Source of the DNA: Capsaspora owczarzaki ATCC 30864
Lineage: Eukaryota; Opisthokonta; Filasterea
Direction: 5' to 3'
Length of the DNA stretch: 64,000 nt
Assembly (NCBI RefSeq): GCF_000151315.2
Contig: NW_011887296.1
Coordinates: 591,095 to 655,094, forward strand
Part shown: piece by piece, positions 1 through 10,137 of the stretch
Numbering within the stretch: position 1 is the first letter of the stretch
How the letters are laid out: each line of letters starts with the position of its first letter
Translations under genes and position numbers: made by a program
Notes under the pieces: generated by a model
What the model was told of the DNA's origin: nothing
The model's input: only the letters and a program-made list of their open reading frames with translations
Database searches by the model: none

Positions 1-3000
1 CGCCAAGGCGGACGAGTTCCGCAAGCGTCACGACGAGGTGGTGCTGAAGGAGGAGGCCAAGAAGGCGTTGGAGTCGGCGAGGTCCCTGCTGAGCTTTGTG
101 GAGAGCTACCGACGCGGACACTTTGGACAGGCGCTCGACTACCTGCGACAGAGCAAGGACAAGACCGAGGCCATTCGTGCCGACGCCCGCTTGACTCGTC
201 TGCCCGAAGTGCAAGAGTTCCTGCTCGAGCACACGGCTGCTCTGGCCGCCAAGCAGGCCGAGCTCGATGAAGAGCTGCTGACCAAGGAGGTTGCCGATGC
301 GACAAGCAAGGCACTGCAGCTGCTGAGCTTTGTGCCCACCTACTTCAAGTCGGGGCACGAAGGACAGGCGCTCGACTACCTCCAGCAGAGCAAGGAGGCC
401 TGCGACGCAGTGCTGACTGAGTCCAGGTTTGTTGGCCGACCGGAGCTCGAGCCCTTCTTGGTGCAGTACGGCGAAGGTCGGAAGGCCTTCGAGCAGCAGT
501 ACCGCGAGACGGTGTTGGCCCGTACGTTCAAGGAGGCGACGGAGAAGGCGACACAGCTGCTGTCACATGCGTTCACCTACGATAACAGTGGACACTATGG
601 GCAGGCGCTCGACTACCTGCGACAGGCCAGGCATGCTCACATGGATGCGATGACCGACGCGCGACTGCTGCAGGACATGCAGCAGGAGCTCGCGGCCTTT
701 GATGGCCAGTTCAAGGCACGAGCGGCCGAGTATGAGCAGCTCTACAATGCCCGCACGTACGCTGAGCAGGCCAAGGAGGCTCGCGAGAACGTCAGCAGGC
801 CGCTGGGCTTTGCGCGCATGCACCTGGACTCGCACCGCAACGGCCAGGCACTCGAGGACTTCCGTCGAGCCCAGTCTGCCTTGAAGGAGCTGCAGGACGA
901 TCCACGATTCGCTGCCGATGCTGAGCTGCAGTCGTTCGCTGCCCAGCAGAGTGCACAGGTCGATGCGTTCAAGGCCGACTTTGAACAGCGCGCGGTGAGC
1001 GCCGACTACAAGCAGCAGAGCGAAGGAGCCCTGCAGCTGTTGTCACATGCCAACACCTACTTTGACTCGCACCACCGTTCACAGGCTCTCGACTACCTGC
1101 AGCAGGCCAAGCGCGCGGCGGCGGTCGTCAATGGCAGCACCACGTTTGCCAACGCAGCGTGTCTGCAAGAGGCGCTGGCCGCGTTCCGTACCCGCTTCAC
1201 CGCCGAGGCTGTTCGTTTTGCCGAGCGCTACGACACCGCTGTGCTTGATGGAGAGGTGCGCGAGGCGCTCGACACTGCGCGCCAGCAGCTGAACAACGCC
1301 AACACCTACTTTGACTCGCATCACGACGCGCAGTCGCTCGAGTACTTCCACAACGCGCGAGCACGCAGGGAGGAGATCCTTGGTAACGCTCGCTGGCGGG
1401 AACGACGTGGCGACGAGCTGCGTCGCTTCCAGACCGAGTTCGACGCGAATGCAGCAGACTACCTGCGTCGCTATGCGGATCGTGAGTTTGCCACCGAGCT
1501 CAACGCCGCAGAGTCCCTGTGTAACGACAACCTGTCGCATGCCAACACCTACTTTGACTCCCATCGCACTGGTCAGGCCCTCGACTACTACAGCAAGGCC
1601 ACGGCTGCTGCCGGCGCCCTGGCTGCTGACGCCCGGTTTACAGGCGTGCCTCGTGTCACCGCCTTCCTGCCGGACTTTGCGGCACGCGCCACCGCCTTCC
1701 GCACCCGCTTTGCCGAGCGCGAGTTTGCCGACCGCTTGAAGGAGGCACGCGACAAGGTCAGCACCAATCTGTCGCACGCCAACACCTACTTTGACTCGCA
1801 CCGCCGTTCGCAGGCCCTCGAGTATCTGCAGCAGGCGCGCACCGCACTGCTCGCCTATCGCGCCGACTCGCAGCTGTTGGCGGAAGAATCCACGTCAGCG
1901 TGGCTTGCTGATGTGGATGCAGGCATGCGCAGCTTCGAGCAGCGCTTTGCCGAGGTGGTCTTCAAGGAGCAGCTGGACAAGGCCATCGGCGGCATCACAC
2001 AGCAGCTCACCTTCGCCGAGCAGGCCATCACCGGGCACGCTGTCGATGTTCCCCGCTGTCTCGCTGCGCTCAAGCTGGCGCGCCAGCAGGCCGCAGAGCT
2101 CGGTGCCGATCCGCAGTTCCTCAACAACGACCGTGTGCACTCCTTCCTCTCGCAGGACTTTGAGGCCACCACGCGCCGCCTTGAAGCGGAGGTCCGTCGT
2201 CAGCTCGCCGCGCAGCAGCTGCGCTCTGTGCAGTCGGACTGCACGACCAACCTCAACAGCTCGCGCATCTACTTTGCCTCACAGCATCGCAGCCAGGCCT
2301 TTGACCTGATCAACAAGGCCCGCGATGCCGTCGACCGCTACGAGGACGAGCTGAAGGCAGAGCCCGTGCAGCAAGGGGAGGCTCGTGCTTTCATCGAGCA
2401 GTTCAGGCAGCAGCTGGCCGAGTGCCAAACCACCTACTCGCAGGCGCTCTTCAACGAAGAGCTGAGCGGACTGGTTCGCGCTGCAGAGTCGATTCTCACG
2501 GACGCGGAGGGACAGTTCGCACAACGCCGTCGTGACGTGGCACTCGAGCAGCTCGAGAAGGCCAAGGATGCGGCGGAGAAGCTGTCGGATCCCAAGTTCT
2601 TCGGCGTGCCACAGGTGGAGCAGTTCTTCAACGCGTGGCGTGCTCGCATCGAGGCGTTCCACAGTGCGTTCAACAGCGCTGTGTTTGCCGAGCAGCTGAC
2701 CGAAGCTGAAGACAAGGTCTGCTCGCACTTCCACCAGGCGCGTGCCTTGTTTGATCAAGGCGTGCACGATGGCTGTGCCGAGCAGCTTCGTGAGGCCACG
2801 TCCGCACTGGCGGCACTGGCAGGCAACCCCTCGTTCGTTGGCGTTGCTCGTGCCACGTCCTTTGTTGAGAGTGTTGGTGCCAAAGTGGCTGCCTTCCGTC
2901 AGGAGGCGAACGACACAATCCACCGACAGGCGGTGGCCAAGCAGGTGCAAAGTATTCGTGAGCAGTTGACCACGGCCAACACCCTGTACGGTCATCACGC

Positions 3001-6000
3001 CTACTCGTCGGCGCTCGAGCAGTTCAACGCCGCCAAGGACAAGCTGAAGGCGCTCGTCGAAGCCGATGATTCCGCTGTCGCTCAGCACGCTCTCGTCGTG
3101 GCCTTCAAACCCGATGCCCAGGCACTCATCGACACGTTTGCCAAGGCCTTCGCCGCTCAGCAGCTGTCCGTGCAGGCCCGCGACTTTGTCGTGCCACTGC
3201 AAACGGTGCTCAACGGTGCTCAGGTGCTCGTCACGCGAGGGCTGTGGGACGCGCCTGCCTTGAAGGACGCAGTCACGCAGCTCAACGCTGCCCTACGTGA
3301 GCTGCCCGACCCACTGCTGGCCCACCACGCTGACGTCCGTGGTCTCATCGATCAGGTGGCCGCCGTGCAGAAGCAGTATGCAGAGCGCGTGCTCACTCCC
3401 ACTGCCGCAGCCCCGATTGCCGACGCTCTTCGACAGCTGGACGGCTACGTTGCCAAGTTCATCGATCGTGACCAGTTCGACAAGGCCCTCGAAGCCTTCG
3501 ACGAACGTGTCCGCACGCCCACTGCATTCTTGTGGACTGCCGACACTGCAGCACTCTACGCTCTCTTGCCTGTCGTGCACGAGTTCTTTGCTCGTGTTGC
3601 CGAGTTCTGTCGTGTCCGCTTGGCCGGTCGTACATCGCTCATCGTCACGTCGGGTTTGTCGTCGTCTGGTGCGTCGTCGTCTGGCTCGTCTTCCGGCCCT
3701 CGTACTCTCCTGGCTGTGCTGGGTGGTACGCTCGACCCGCCTTCGTCCGATTACCTGAAGGTGGCGACCATCCCGTTGACCGTGGACATCAACCCGTCGA
3801 TCTACACGGCCGTGAAGAGCGCCAACACCATTGCCGGCCAGTTCTTCACTGCCACGCGCGAGCTGAGCCGCGCCCTTGCCAAGATGGCGTTCAGCGAGCC
3901 GGTGCAAACGGACATGCACATCTGGCATTCGACGTTTGAGATCTTCTCGCGTGACACGGCGGGCTATCCAATCGAGTCCATCGAGCAATACATCAAGGAC
4001 TACCGTCGCTGGGTGACCGACGCCAAGCAGGACGCACCCGAAGATGCCACCACCAAGACCTTCGTGGGCAACTTCGCCACCTTCGAAGAGCGCTGGGCTG
4101 AGATGACGGCTTTCTGGAAGAAGGCCTCGGCCATGGGCAAGACGCTTGGCCAGGTGATTCTCACCGTTGGCTTCCTCAAGGCCGCCCTCGAGCATGGCAA
4201 GGGTTGCCTTGGTCATGCTGGCGTCCCAGTCATCAACCTGCATCACTCTGCCAGCATCATCGGTGGTTGCAGCCTTCCCAGTAGCGCCTACGACTACGAG
4301 ATCTTTTTGCTCGTCATTGATCGTTCTCGCCAGCTGCTGGCCAAGATCGACGAGCTCGAGACCGCCTGGGGTGGCTTCCCCAACAAGCCCACCTTCGTGA
4401 ATGAGATCACCGAGCTCATCACCGAGGCGCGCAGGCTTCATCCCCAGCACTGCATCTGGGCGGCCATGCATCTCGCAGGCAACCTGTCTGGCTGCCGTGA
4501 CAACTACGTGCAAGGACTGCGTCGCTTCCCCATCGCCCGCCGCGTGCTCAAGGAGCGTCTGCGTGCCTCGTTCTTCAAGAACCACAGCCGTCGCTTGCAC
4601 ACCATGAAGGAGTGCAAGCCCGTCGCCTACCACATCAACGACGCCATTGGCACACCCTCCGATGTCTTTGAGGAGACTGAAGAGGAGTACGCCCTGCCCT
4701 ACCAGGTCATTGTGCCCGGACTCGCCGAGCCCAAGCAGCCCTTCGGCAACCGCGCCGACCAGTCCCAGTCATCGCATGCTTGGACGTCCGTGAGCAAGTC
4801 CTCCGTTGGCAAGATTTTCTTTGCCAACGAGTTGATCGACGCCAGCGTGTCGAGCACCTCTGCCTTCAAGTCAGAGTTCTCGGCGACCGACAACATTTAC
4901 GGCCGCGCCTGGTGGCCTCGCAGCCTCAACAACTACGCTCTGGCACTCGACAAGAAGGACGGCAAGCCCATCTACGGTCCTGAGCATCTGTTTAACGGCT
5001 CGGCCCACGACCTCGAGTTCCTCCTATTCGTCACTGTCGATGGAAAGCAGGTCAAGCGTGAAGGTCAGATCGCTGGCGCCTTCACCTGGTTCCGCGCTTC
5101 GCAGCCAAACGCCCCCAGCCGTGGCGAACGTCACATCCCCGGCCAGGAGACCGACTTCTGGGCCTACTCGCAGACCTGTCGTTTGCAGGTGTCCCTCAAT
5201 GAGATCACCCATGCTGGTGATGACTGGGTCAACGTTGCCAACCGCTTCCGCCGGCTGTTCAAGACCCTCTGCAACGGCTCGTCGCCCTCCTCGCACAAGA
5301 TCAAGATCGATCTCTGCTTCCGTGTGGTCACAAACCACACGCACTTTGAGTCCAAGCCCGGCAAGGCCCCTTTCCCACTCGAAGACACGCCGATCAGCGC
5401 CCCCATCGCCTCGGGCGAGTTCACCGTCAAGGTCCCGGCGCGCCCCGAAGAGATCATCCTGCCAACCATGTTCCGTCGTCGCAACCCCGACATCAAGATT
5501 CCACGTGCTGTCGCCCTCGACTATGAGAATCAGATCAAGGACTGGCTCAACAAGGCCCACGGCTGGGGCGTCGGCGCCAAGGCGCTCGAGCAGACGTTCC
5601 ACGTCGTCATCGACTCGGACTGGTACGTCTGCAACACCGAGTACTTTAAGGTCACGGCGTCCAATGGCCGCATTGTGCTCGAAAAGGAGCCAGTTCGCTA
5701 TGGTCTTGAGTGCTACGTCTACTTTTACCGCTCGGTCGAGAAGGGCTGGTTGAAGGAGGAGATTGCGTGCTTCAACCTCACTGCTATGGCCCAGCAATCT
5801 CGCAACCCCGCCAGCGCACCTCCTTTCACTGGCGTTGCCGTCGGTAGCAACTTCACCTTCGATGCTGATCTTCTCCCCGACGACGTCCTCGCAAACATCA
5901 AGCGCTGCCCTGAACCGCTCCGCAGCGGTCTCTTTGACCTTGACAAACTTCCCCACCTTGACTATGCCTCTTGGGTTGGTCCTCAAGCACCAATGTTCTC

Positions 6001-6037
6001 TGGTGTTGCCGCTGCCTCCTCCTCCTCTTCCTCATAA
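1..6037 (+). CDS. Giant TPR-like tandem-repeat protein, 5' truncated, function unknown
   Basis: An uninterrupted reading frame runs from base 2 to a TAA at 6035-6037 (about 2011 residues). It has no start inside the window, so the gene begins further left. The N-terminal half is about 13 tandem units of 79-83 residues (about 68-3180). Each has a TPR-like helical hairpin around 'ANTYFDSH' and 'QALDYL', followed by a helical linker rich in Phe, Arg and Glu. The CTCGACTAC-type core recurs at 134, 371, 608, 851, 1088, 1337, 1580 and 1817, spacing 237-249 bases. Less regular repeats follow, then a Ser/Gly linker (about 3650-3700). The C-terminal region of about 780 residues matches no family I recognise. 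The protein ends in a Ser run. No signal peptide or membrane segment is visible in the part present. The absence of introns over 6 kb contrasts with most neighbours. A scaffold role is only a guess. Confidence 0.85.
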   Translation, partial: AKADEFRKRHDEVVLKEEAKKALESARSLLSFVESYRRGHFGQALDYLRQSKDKTEAIRADARLTRLPEVQEFLLEHTAALAAKQAELDEELLTKEVADATSKALQLLSFVPTYFKSGHEGQALDYLQQSKEACDAVLTESRFVGRPELEPFLVQYGEGRKAFEQQYRETVLARTFKEATEKATQLLSHAFTYDNSGHYGQALDYLRQARHAHMDAMTDARLLQDMQQELAAFDGQFKARAAEYEQLYNARTYAEQAKEARENVSRPLGFARMHLDSHRNGQALEDFRRAQSALKELQDDPRFAADAELQSFAAQQSAQVDAFKADFEQRAVSADYKQQSEGALQLLSHANTYFDSHHRSQALDYLQQAKRAAAVVNGSTTFANAACLQEALAAFRTRFTAEAVRFAERYDTAVLDGEVREALDTARQQLNNANTYFDSHHDAQSLEYFHNARARREEILGNARWRERRGDELRRFQTEFDANAADYLRRYADREFATELNAAESLCNDNLSHANTYFDSHRTGQALDYYSKATAAAGALAADARFTGVPRVTAFLPDFAARATAFRTRFAEREFADRLKEARDKVSTNLSHANTYFDSHRRSQALEYLQQARTALLAYRADSQLLAEESTSAWLADVDAGMRSFEQRFAEVVFKEQLDKAIGGITQQLTFAEQAITGHAVDVPRCLAALKLARQQAAELGADPQFLNNDRVHSFLSQDFEATTRRLEAEVRRQLAAQQLRSVQSDCTTNLNSSRIYFASQHRSQAFDLINKARDAVDRYEDELKAEPVQQGEARAFIEQFRQQLAECQTTYSQALFNEELSGLVRAAESILTDAEGQFAQRRRDVALEQLEKAKDAAEKLSDPKFFGVPQVEQFFNAWRARIEAFHSAFNSAVFAEQLTEAEDKVCSHFHQARALFDQGVHDGCAEQLREATSALAALAGNPSFVGVARATSFVESVGAKVAAFRQEANDTIHRQAVAKQVQSIREQLTTANTLYGHHAYSSALEQFNAAKDKLKALVEADDSAVAQHALVVAFKPDAQALIDTFAKAFAAQQLSVQARDFVVPLQTVLNGAQVLVTRGLWDAPALKDAVTQLNAALRELPDPLLAHHADVRGLIDQVAAVQKQYAERVLTPTAAAPIADALRQLDGYVAKFIDRDQFDKALEAFDERVRTPTAFLWTADTAALYALLPVVHEFFARVAEFCRVRLAGRTSLIVTSGLSSSGASSSGSSSGPRTLLAVLGGTLDPPSSDYLKVATIPLTVDINPSIYTAVKSANTIAGQFFTATRELSRALAKMAFSEPVQTDMHIWHSTFEIFSRDTAGYPIESIEQYIKDYRRWVTDAKQDAPEDATTKTFVGNFATFEERWAEMTAFWKKASAMGKTLGQVILTVGFLKAALEHGKGCLGHAGVPVINLHHSASIIGGCSLPSSAYDYEIFLLVIDRSRQLLAKIDELETAWGGFPNKPTFVNEITELITEARRLHPQHCIWAAMHLAGNLSGCRDNYVQGLRRFPIARRVLKERLRASFFKNHSRRLHTMKECKPVAYHINDAIGTPSDVFEETEEEYALPYQVIVPGLAEPKQPFGNRADQSQSSHAWTSVSKSSVGKIFFANELIDASVSSTSAFKSEFSATDNIYGRAWWPRSLNNYALALDKKDGKPIYGPEHLFNGSAHDLEFLLFVTVDGKQVKREGQIAGAFTWFRASQPNAPSRGERHIPGQETDFWAYSQTCRLQVSLNEITHAGDDWVNVANRFRRLFKTLCNGSSPSSHKIKIDLCFRVVTNHTHFESKPGKAPFPLEDTPISAPIASGEFTVKVPARPEEIILPTMFRRRNPDIKIPRAVALDYENQIKDWLNKAHGWGVGAKALEQTFHVVIDSDWYVCNTEYFKVTASNGRIVLEKEPVRYGLECYVYFYRSVEKGWLKEEIACFNLTAMAQQSRNPASAPPFTGVAVGSNFTFDADLLPDDVLANIKRCPEPLRSGLFDLDKLPHLDYASWVGPQAPMFSGVAAASSSSSS
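68..3180 (+). repeat. About 13 tandem coding repeats, unit about 240 bp
   Basis: In-frame tandem repeat within the giant protein. Units 1, 2, 3, 5, 7 and 8 are the most alike at DNA and protein level; units 9-13 have drifted but keep length and hairpin pattern. The near-constant 237-249 base period points to unit duplication rather than chance helical similarity. Confidence 0.85.
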
Positions 6038-6717
6038 ACAGTTCGCCCTCCGCCTTGCTTTGGGTTTGGGAACGCAACATGTTTTGTTTTCTTCGTTTCC
6101 TCAAACCCGAAACCCTTCTTGTGCAGTTGTTTTTGTTTGTTTCTTTGTTTCTTTGTTTCTTCGTTTCTTTGTTTCTTTGTTTCTTCGTTTCTTTGTTTCT
6201 TTGTTTCTTTGTTTGTTTGTTTCTTTGTTTCTGTGTTTCTGTGTTTCTTTGTTTCTTTGTTTCTTTGTTTCTTTGTTTCTTTGTTTCTTTGTTTCTTTGT
6301 TTCTTTGTTTCTTTGTTTCTTTGTTTCTTTGTTTCTTTGTTTCTTTGTTTCTTTGTTTCTTTGTTTCTTTGTTTCTTTGTTTCTGTGTTTCTGTGTTTCT
6401 TTGTTTCTTTGATTGAACTCAATTCACGCGTCTGTCATGAGAATATTGTGACGAACTTCACCTTCAACCAATTTGACTCATGGAGAGCCCCACCCCCTTG
6501 CCAGCCCGCTGCTTCCAATCAGTTTTGCCTTGCTTGACATGATGTGAGACAAAAACAGACACAAGAAGGATTTTTATACTGTACTACACCGTCACAAAAC
6601 ACAATCGCATTCAAACACATCAAACACACTGTCGTCGCTTCAACGCCTCTGGACTCGGCATCAAGCGAGCGCATCAACAACGACGAGCAGCTCCGCCTTG
6701 AGCAAGCGTCTGCTCAT
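6038..6717. other. Intergenic spacer between convergent genes
   Basis: Holds the 3' ends of the giant repeat gene (+) and NDUFB9 (-). Apart from the octamer array I see no gene; hydrophobic open frames across it are translations of the simple repeat. Confidence 0.7.
6129..6411. repeat. (TTTCTTTG)n octanucleotide array
   Basis: About 280 bases of TTTCTTTG units with a few substitutions, including a TTCG variant early on and TGTGTTTC variants near 6230 and 6385. It begins about 90 bases after the stop codon of the upstream gene, so it probably lies in its 3' UTR or just beyond. Because 8 is not a multiple of 3, all frames stay open and give Phe/Leu/Cys/Val/Ser peptides that should not be annotated. 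Confidence 0.95.
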
Positions 6718-7101
6718 TTAGTGATCGTGGGATTGGTGGCTGGAGGCGGCCGCAGGGGCGGCATCCCCGTAAAACCAGGCCTCTTCCTGGGGAGTCATGT
6801 GCAGGACGCCGGGCGGTGGCGGGACGTTGCGCTCGTACTTTGAGCCATCGATGGCCGACGGGAAAATGTAGGGGTCTGGGTGCCTCTTGGCCTCAAACTC
6901 GGCCTCGCCAGCCTCAACCAAATCGCGGATTTTGATCTCGTTGGTCTCGGCCTTGTTCAGGTCGAAGCGCTCGCGCAGAAGGAGTGCCTCCCTCCGCCAG
7001 ATCTGGCGATCGATAGCCCACGACAGCGAGTGCTTGAGCGATTGGCGGTACAGCCGTGTGACGCGCACGGCCAGTGGCAGCACTTGAGCGGGCGAAGCCA
7101 T
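6718..7101 (-). CDS. NDUFB9: NADH dehydrogenase (complex I) 1 beta subunit 9, LYR family
   Basis: Single exon of 127 residues from ATG at 7101 to TAA at 6718. It is an accessory subunit of the membrane arm of mitochondrial complex I. The LYR motif (TRLYRQSLKH) lies near the N terminus, followed by helices with 'LLLRERFDLNK', then the signature 'RHPDPYIFPSAIDGSKYERN', which corresponds to human NDUFB9 'QHPQPYIFP...SYER'. The human protein is about 179 residues; this one has a shorter C terminus ending in a His/Ser-rich tail. The start was chosen because it sits just before the LYR helix as in relatives. A possible acceptor (TTGCACAG) 18 bases upstream suggests a 5' UTR intron. No presequence is expected, since LYR subunits are imported without one. 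Confidence 0.88.
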   Translation of the reverse strand: MASPAQVLPLAVRVTRLYRQSLKHSLSWAIDRQIWRREALLLRERFDLNKAETNEIKIRDLVEAGEAEFEAKRHPDPYIFPSAIDGSKYERNVPPPPGVLHMTPQEEAWFYGDAAPAAASSHQSHDH

Positions 7102-7774
7102 GAGTTTGGAGCTGAGGATCTGTGCAAGCCATCGGAAAAGCAAGTGAGAAAGCAACCGACAAAAACGCATAGAACAGTCCAGAGTGTCCACCAGCACCAA
7201 TGCACATGAAGCAGAGGTCGAGTGGTGTGTGAGTGCAGGGCGAAAATCGCGCAGCATCTTCCATTGCGTCGCAGCAGCAGGCGCTGCTTGGACCCGCGCC
7301 AACCGCCATTCCTAGCACCGCTGAATTCCAGATTCAACATGCCAGGGATGGCAGACAGCGCAGCTCGGCAGTCCTGTCGGAGGACGGACTTGCTCGTTGG
7401 CGAAGAGCTGTGTTTGCTCTCCTTTCTTGCTTTCCCTCCTCCGCCACCGCCACCGCCACCGCCATGACTAGCGCCGGTGGATCAAGGCCAACCATGGTCG
7501 AAATTGCAGTCAGCGCAGTCGGGCAGTGCTGTCGGAGGGGCTAACGGCTTTCCCCAGCGATGTCTTTTTTTTTTTTTTCTTTTTTTCTTTTTGCTTCTCC
7601 TTCTTCGCCGTCGCGTGCGTCCAGACCATCCCACCAAATGGAATAGTCCGAGCTCAAATCCGTGAGAGTCTCGCAGTACAAGGCAAGGCGGCCGTTCGAT
7701 GGATGAAGACGAGTGGCGAGCTCGAAGCAAAAGAACAAAGATCGAAAAAAAAAAAGTATATGGCAATGCAATCC

Positions 7775-7811
<37 letters not shown>

Positions 7812-8023
7812 ACCAAAAAGGACTGCAGTCTCCATTTCTCAGTCGCTCAGCTTGGAAATAAATTACCAGTACGCCTGACAGTTTCAGACGGAAAGTGTAT
7901 GCACAAAACCGCACAAAAGGCTGCATCGGCCGGTGATACGACCTGGCCAAACGACACAAAACTCTCAGAAGCCTGCCAAGCGTTCAAACCACGCACAATT
8001 TATTGCGCCATCTGCCGAAAGGC
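7102..8023. other. Intergenic spacer rich in homopolymers
   Basis: Between NDUFB9 and the JmjC gene, both on the minus strand. It holds the NDUFB9 promoter and 5' leader and the JmjC 3' end. It contains T runs (about 7563-7592), A runs (7745-7755) and a 28-base A run (about 7780-7807). No convincing gene. Confidence 0.6.
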
Positions 8024-10137
8024 CTACTCCCATGGAATACAGTCGCGAATGTCACGCATAAAGTGGCCAGCATTCGCAGGGCCAACCGCGGTGGCGGCTA
8101 AAAACTCGACATAGTTGCCAAGCCACAGCTCGAGGGACATGCTTGGTAATTGCAGGAGTGCTTGTAATTGGGCATTCACGAACTGGCTGACGGCCTTGTT
8201 GGAGGAAACAAGCTTTTGTGCGCGCTCCACGGCAGCCTTTTCGGCAAAACTGCAGCTGGACGGGTTGGTCTGCCAGTCATAGTCTGCAGCAGGCAGCTGC
8301 TTGGAGTCGTACAAGTGCTTGTATCGTACGTTGTAGAGTCTGTCGAGGAAGCTGTGGGCTGCTTTGGCACGACTCGTTGACGCCACATTGCGACCCGTGC
8401 TCTGAGCAAACAGCTCGCCAAGCAGACGCTGAATGACAAGCGAAATGCGAAGGGCTGGCTCTGCCGACGAAGACTGCTTCGTTTCCAGCAGGACGTGTGG
8501 TAAATCGACACCAAACACGCGCTCCATGACCTCCGTTTCATCCGAGTCAGTCCAGACATTGACCGAGAAGGACATTTCGAGCGACTCGACCATGTGAAAC
8601 CACAGGGGTGGCAGGTAGAGCATATCGCCTGGCTCGAGCACAACGACCAGGCCCGTCGCTTGATGCAGCTCGGGGAAGAGAGCGACGTCAGGCGACGAGA
8701 GGTTGGCGCGGCACTGGGCGTGGTTGGGATGCAAGAAGGGGAAAACGCCAACGCGATCCCAGTCGCTCGGAGGAAACAGCACAAAGCGCTTCCGGCCACG
8801 GAGTTGAGTGAAGAAATTGTGGTAGCCGTCATAGTGGCCTGGCGTGACAGCGCCAGCCGGGCCGAGCCAAACATTGACGGACGACCGCTCGGGTCGAAGC
8901 GAGAACAACTCTTGCATGGGCTGGGTATCTCGGAAGACAGTAGCGCCGAGCTTTGTGCTTTCTCCGCTGAAATAGTACGCGGGCTGTCCGGCCTGAATTG
9001 GCTTGGTGATGATCTGTTGGGCGAGACCGAAAAACAAAACAAAAAAAAAAAACAGGTAAATGTGATGAAACAGCAGCCGCTACAATGCCCAGATGCAACG
9101 ATACTCTCCTCTCGAGAACACTCAGCTTCATGCACAACAGGAACCATCAGAAACAGAGAAAGCTGAGCCGCTGATACCTGAAAAAACTCAGTCGAAGTCA
9201 TTTGCACATCGTCGGCATAAGGATTGATGGGACGAGTCAAGCCCAGCTGCGCCAGCGCACGCGACGGGTCATAGTACGGACCAAAGAATCGGTTGTTATC
9301 ATTCCGATAGATTCCGCGCAACCTGAAGCAATTGGAAGAGCGCGAAAATTGAGCCGCACAAAAACCAAACACACCATCCATCAAACGATTTGCACAGACG
9401 TCATTCAATAGCGGGTGCTTTTCCCCAACCTCTTGATGGCACCCTCCAGATAACTGGGAGTCCAGGATGTTCGCGCAGGCCAAGTGTCCACCACTGAATG
9501 TCTGAGCACGACGGGCAATCCGTGATTTGCGATGGTGCGGGCGAACGGAGCGCTCGGCTGCCAGTGCACAACAGGAACGGTAAAGTTCAGCATGACCGAT
9601 CCCGGCACGCCATTCTCCAGCGGCACGCCCGGGCGAGTGGACTCGAGCTGGCTGGGATGCGCGAGCAATTGGAAGAGCGACTCTGCGTTGTCAGTGCCCA
9701 AGTACGCCTGGCGCAGCGCTGCAGCCAATCTTAGCATGCATCAATACATGCAGATGTGTTCCAGATCAGACAACACAGAACAGAGGAACGAGTGTGAGCG
9801 CGGACAGGCTGACTAGAGACGGGTTGAGAATTGGCGCTTGCTCAACCACGACCGTCCATCGACATCGAGGACAGATTTCAAGGCAGCACAACATCAATCA
9901 TTACCGCTCGTCGTTTTGGTGGGTGGATTGGTGCTGCTGGTCGGTAGAGCCGGATTCGAGATTGTCGGTCGATGAGCGGAACAGCACCAACGCCAATCCT
10001 GCAATCGCTACTGCGACCAGCACAGAGAGAGACGTGAATACAGTATTGTTGCGCCGATGTGCTTGTTGGTGTTGCCTTTTGAGCGCTGCTTGAGCAGAAG
10101 CCGCAGCCGAGCTACTATTGGCAGCGACCGGCTTCAT
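8024..10137 (-). CDS. JmjC/cupin_8 2-oxoglutarate oxygenase-like protein with N-terminal membrane anchor
   Basis: Four exons read on the minus strand: 10137-9905, 9729-9430, 9322-9178 and 9013-8024 (555 residues, phases agree). Residues about 31-54 form one hydrophobic membrane segment (TVFTSLSVLVAVAIAG...) after a short basic N terminus, suggesting a signal anchor with the catalytic part on the far side. Exons 2-3 carry the typical N-terminal part of this family ('PVVLRHSVVDTWPA', 'YLEGAIKRL'). Exon 4 holds the JmjC barrel: HxD iron ligands in 'GHYDGYHNFF' (His286, Asp288), the distal His in 'PLWFHMVES' (His366), and Lys301 in 'GRKRFVLFPP' as likely 2-oxoglutarate contact. Best guess is a protein hydroxylase of the HSPBAP1/JMJD group, not a histone demethylase. 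The exon 1-2 junction is the weakest: acceptor CTAAG lacks a good pyrimidine tract. Confidence 0.75.

Noticed and set aside
3293-4633. 446-codon open frame on the minus strand inside the giant repeat gene, and similar long antisense frames at 2279-3202 and 5024-5986
   Set aside because: They are antisense shadows of a strongly coding plus strand with GC-rich third positions; no domain is visible.
6119-6412. Hydrophobic multi-frame peptides of the FVSLFLCF type
   Set aside because: Direct translation of the TTTCTTTG array in all frames.
9700-10137. The membrane-helix exon as a separate small gene
   Set aside because: Its donor (GCG|GTAATG) and phase fit the following JmjC exon, and the JmjC N-terminal exon has no start of its own in a good context; kept as one gene with moderate confidence.
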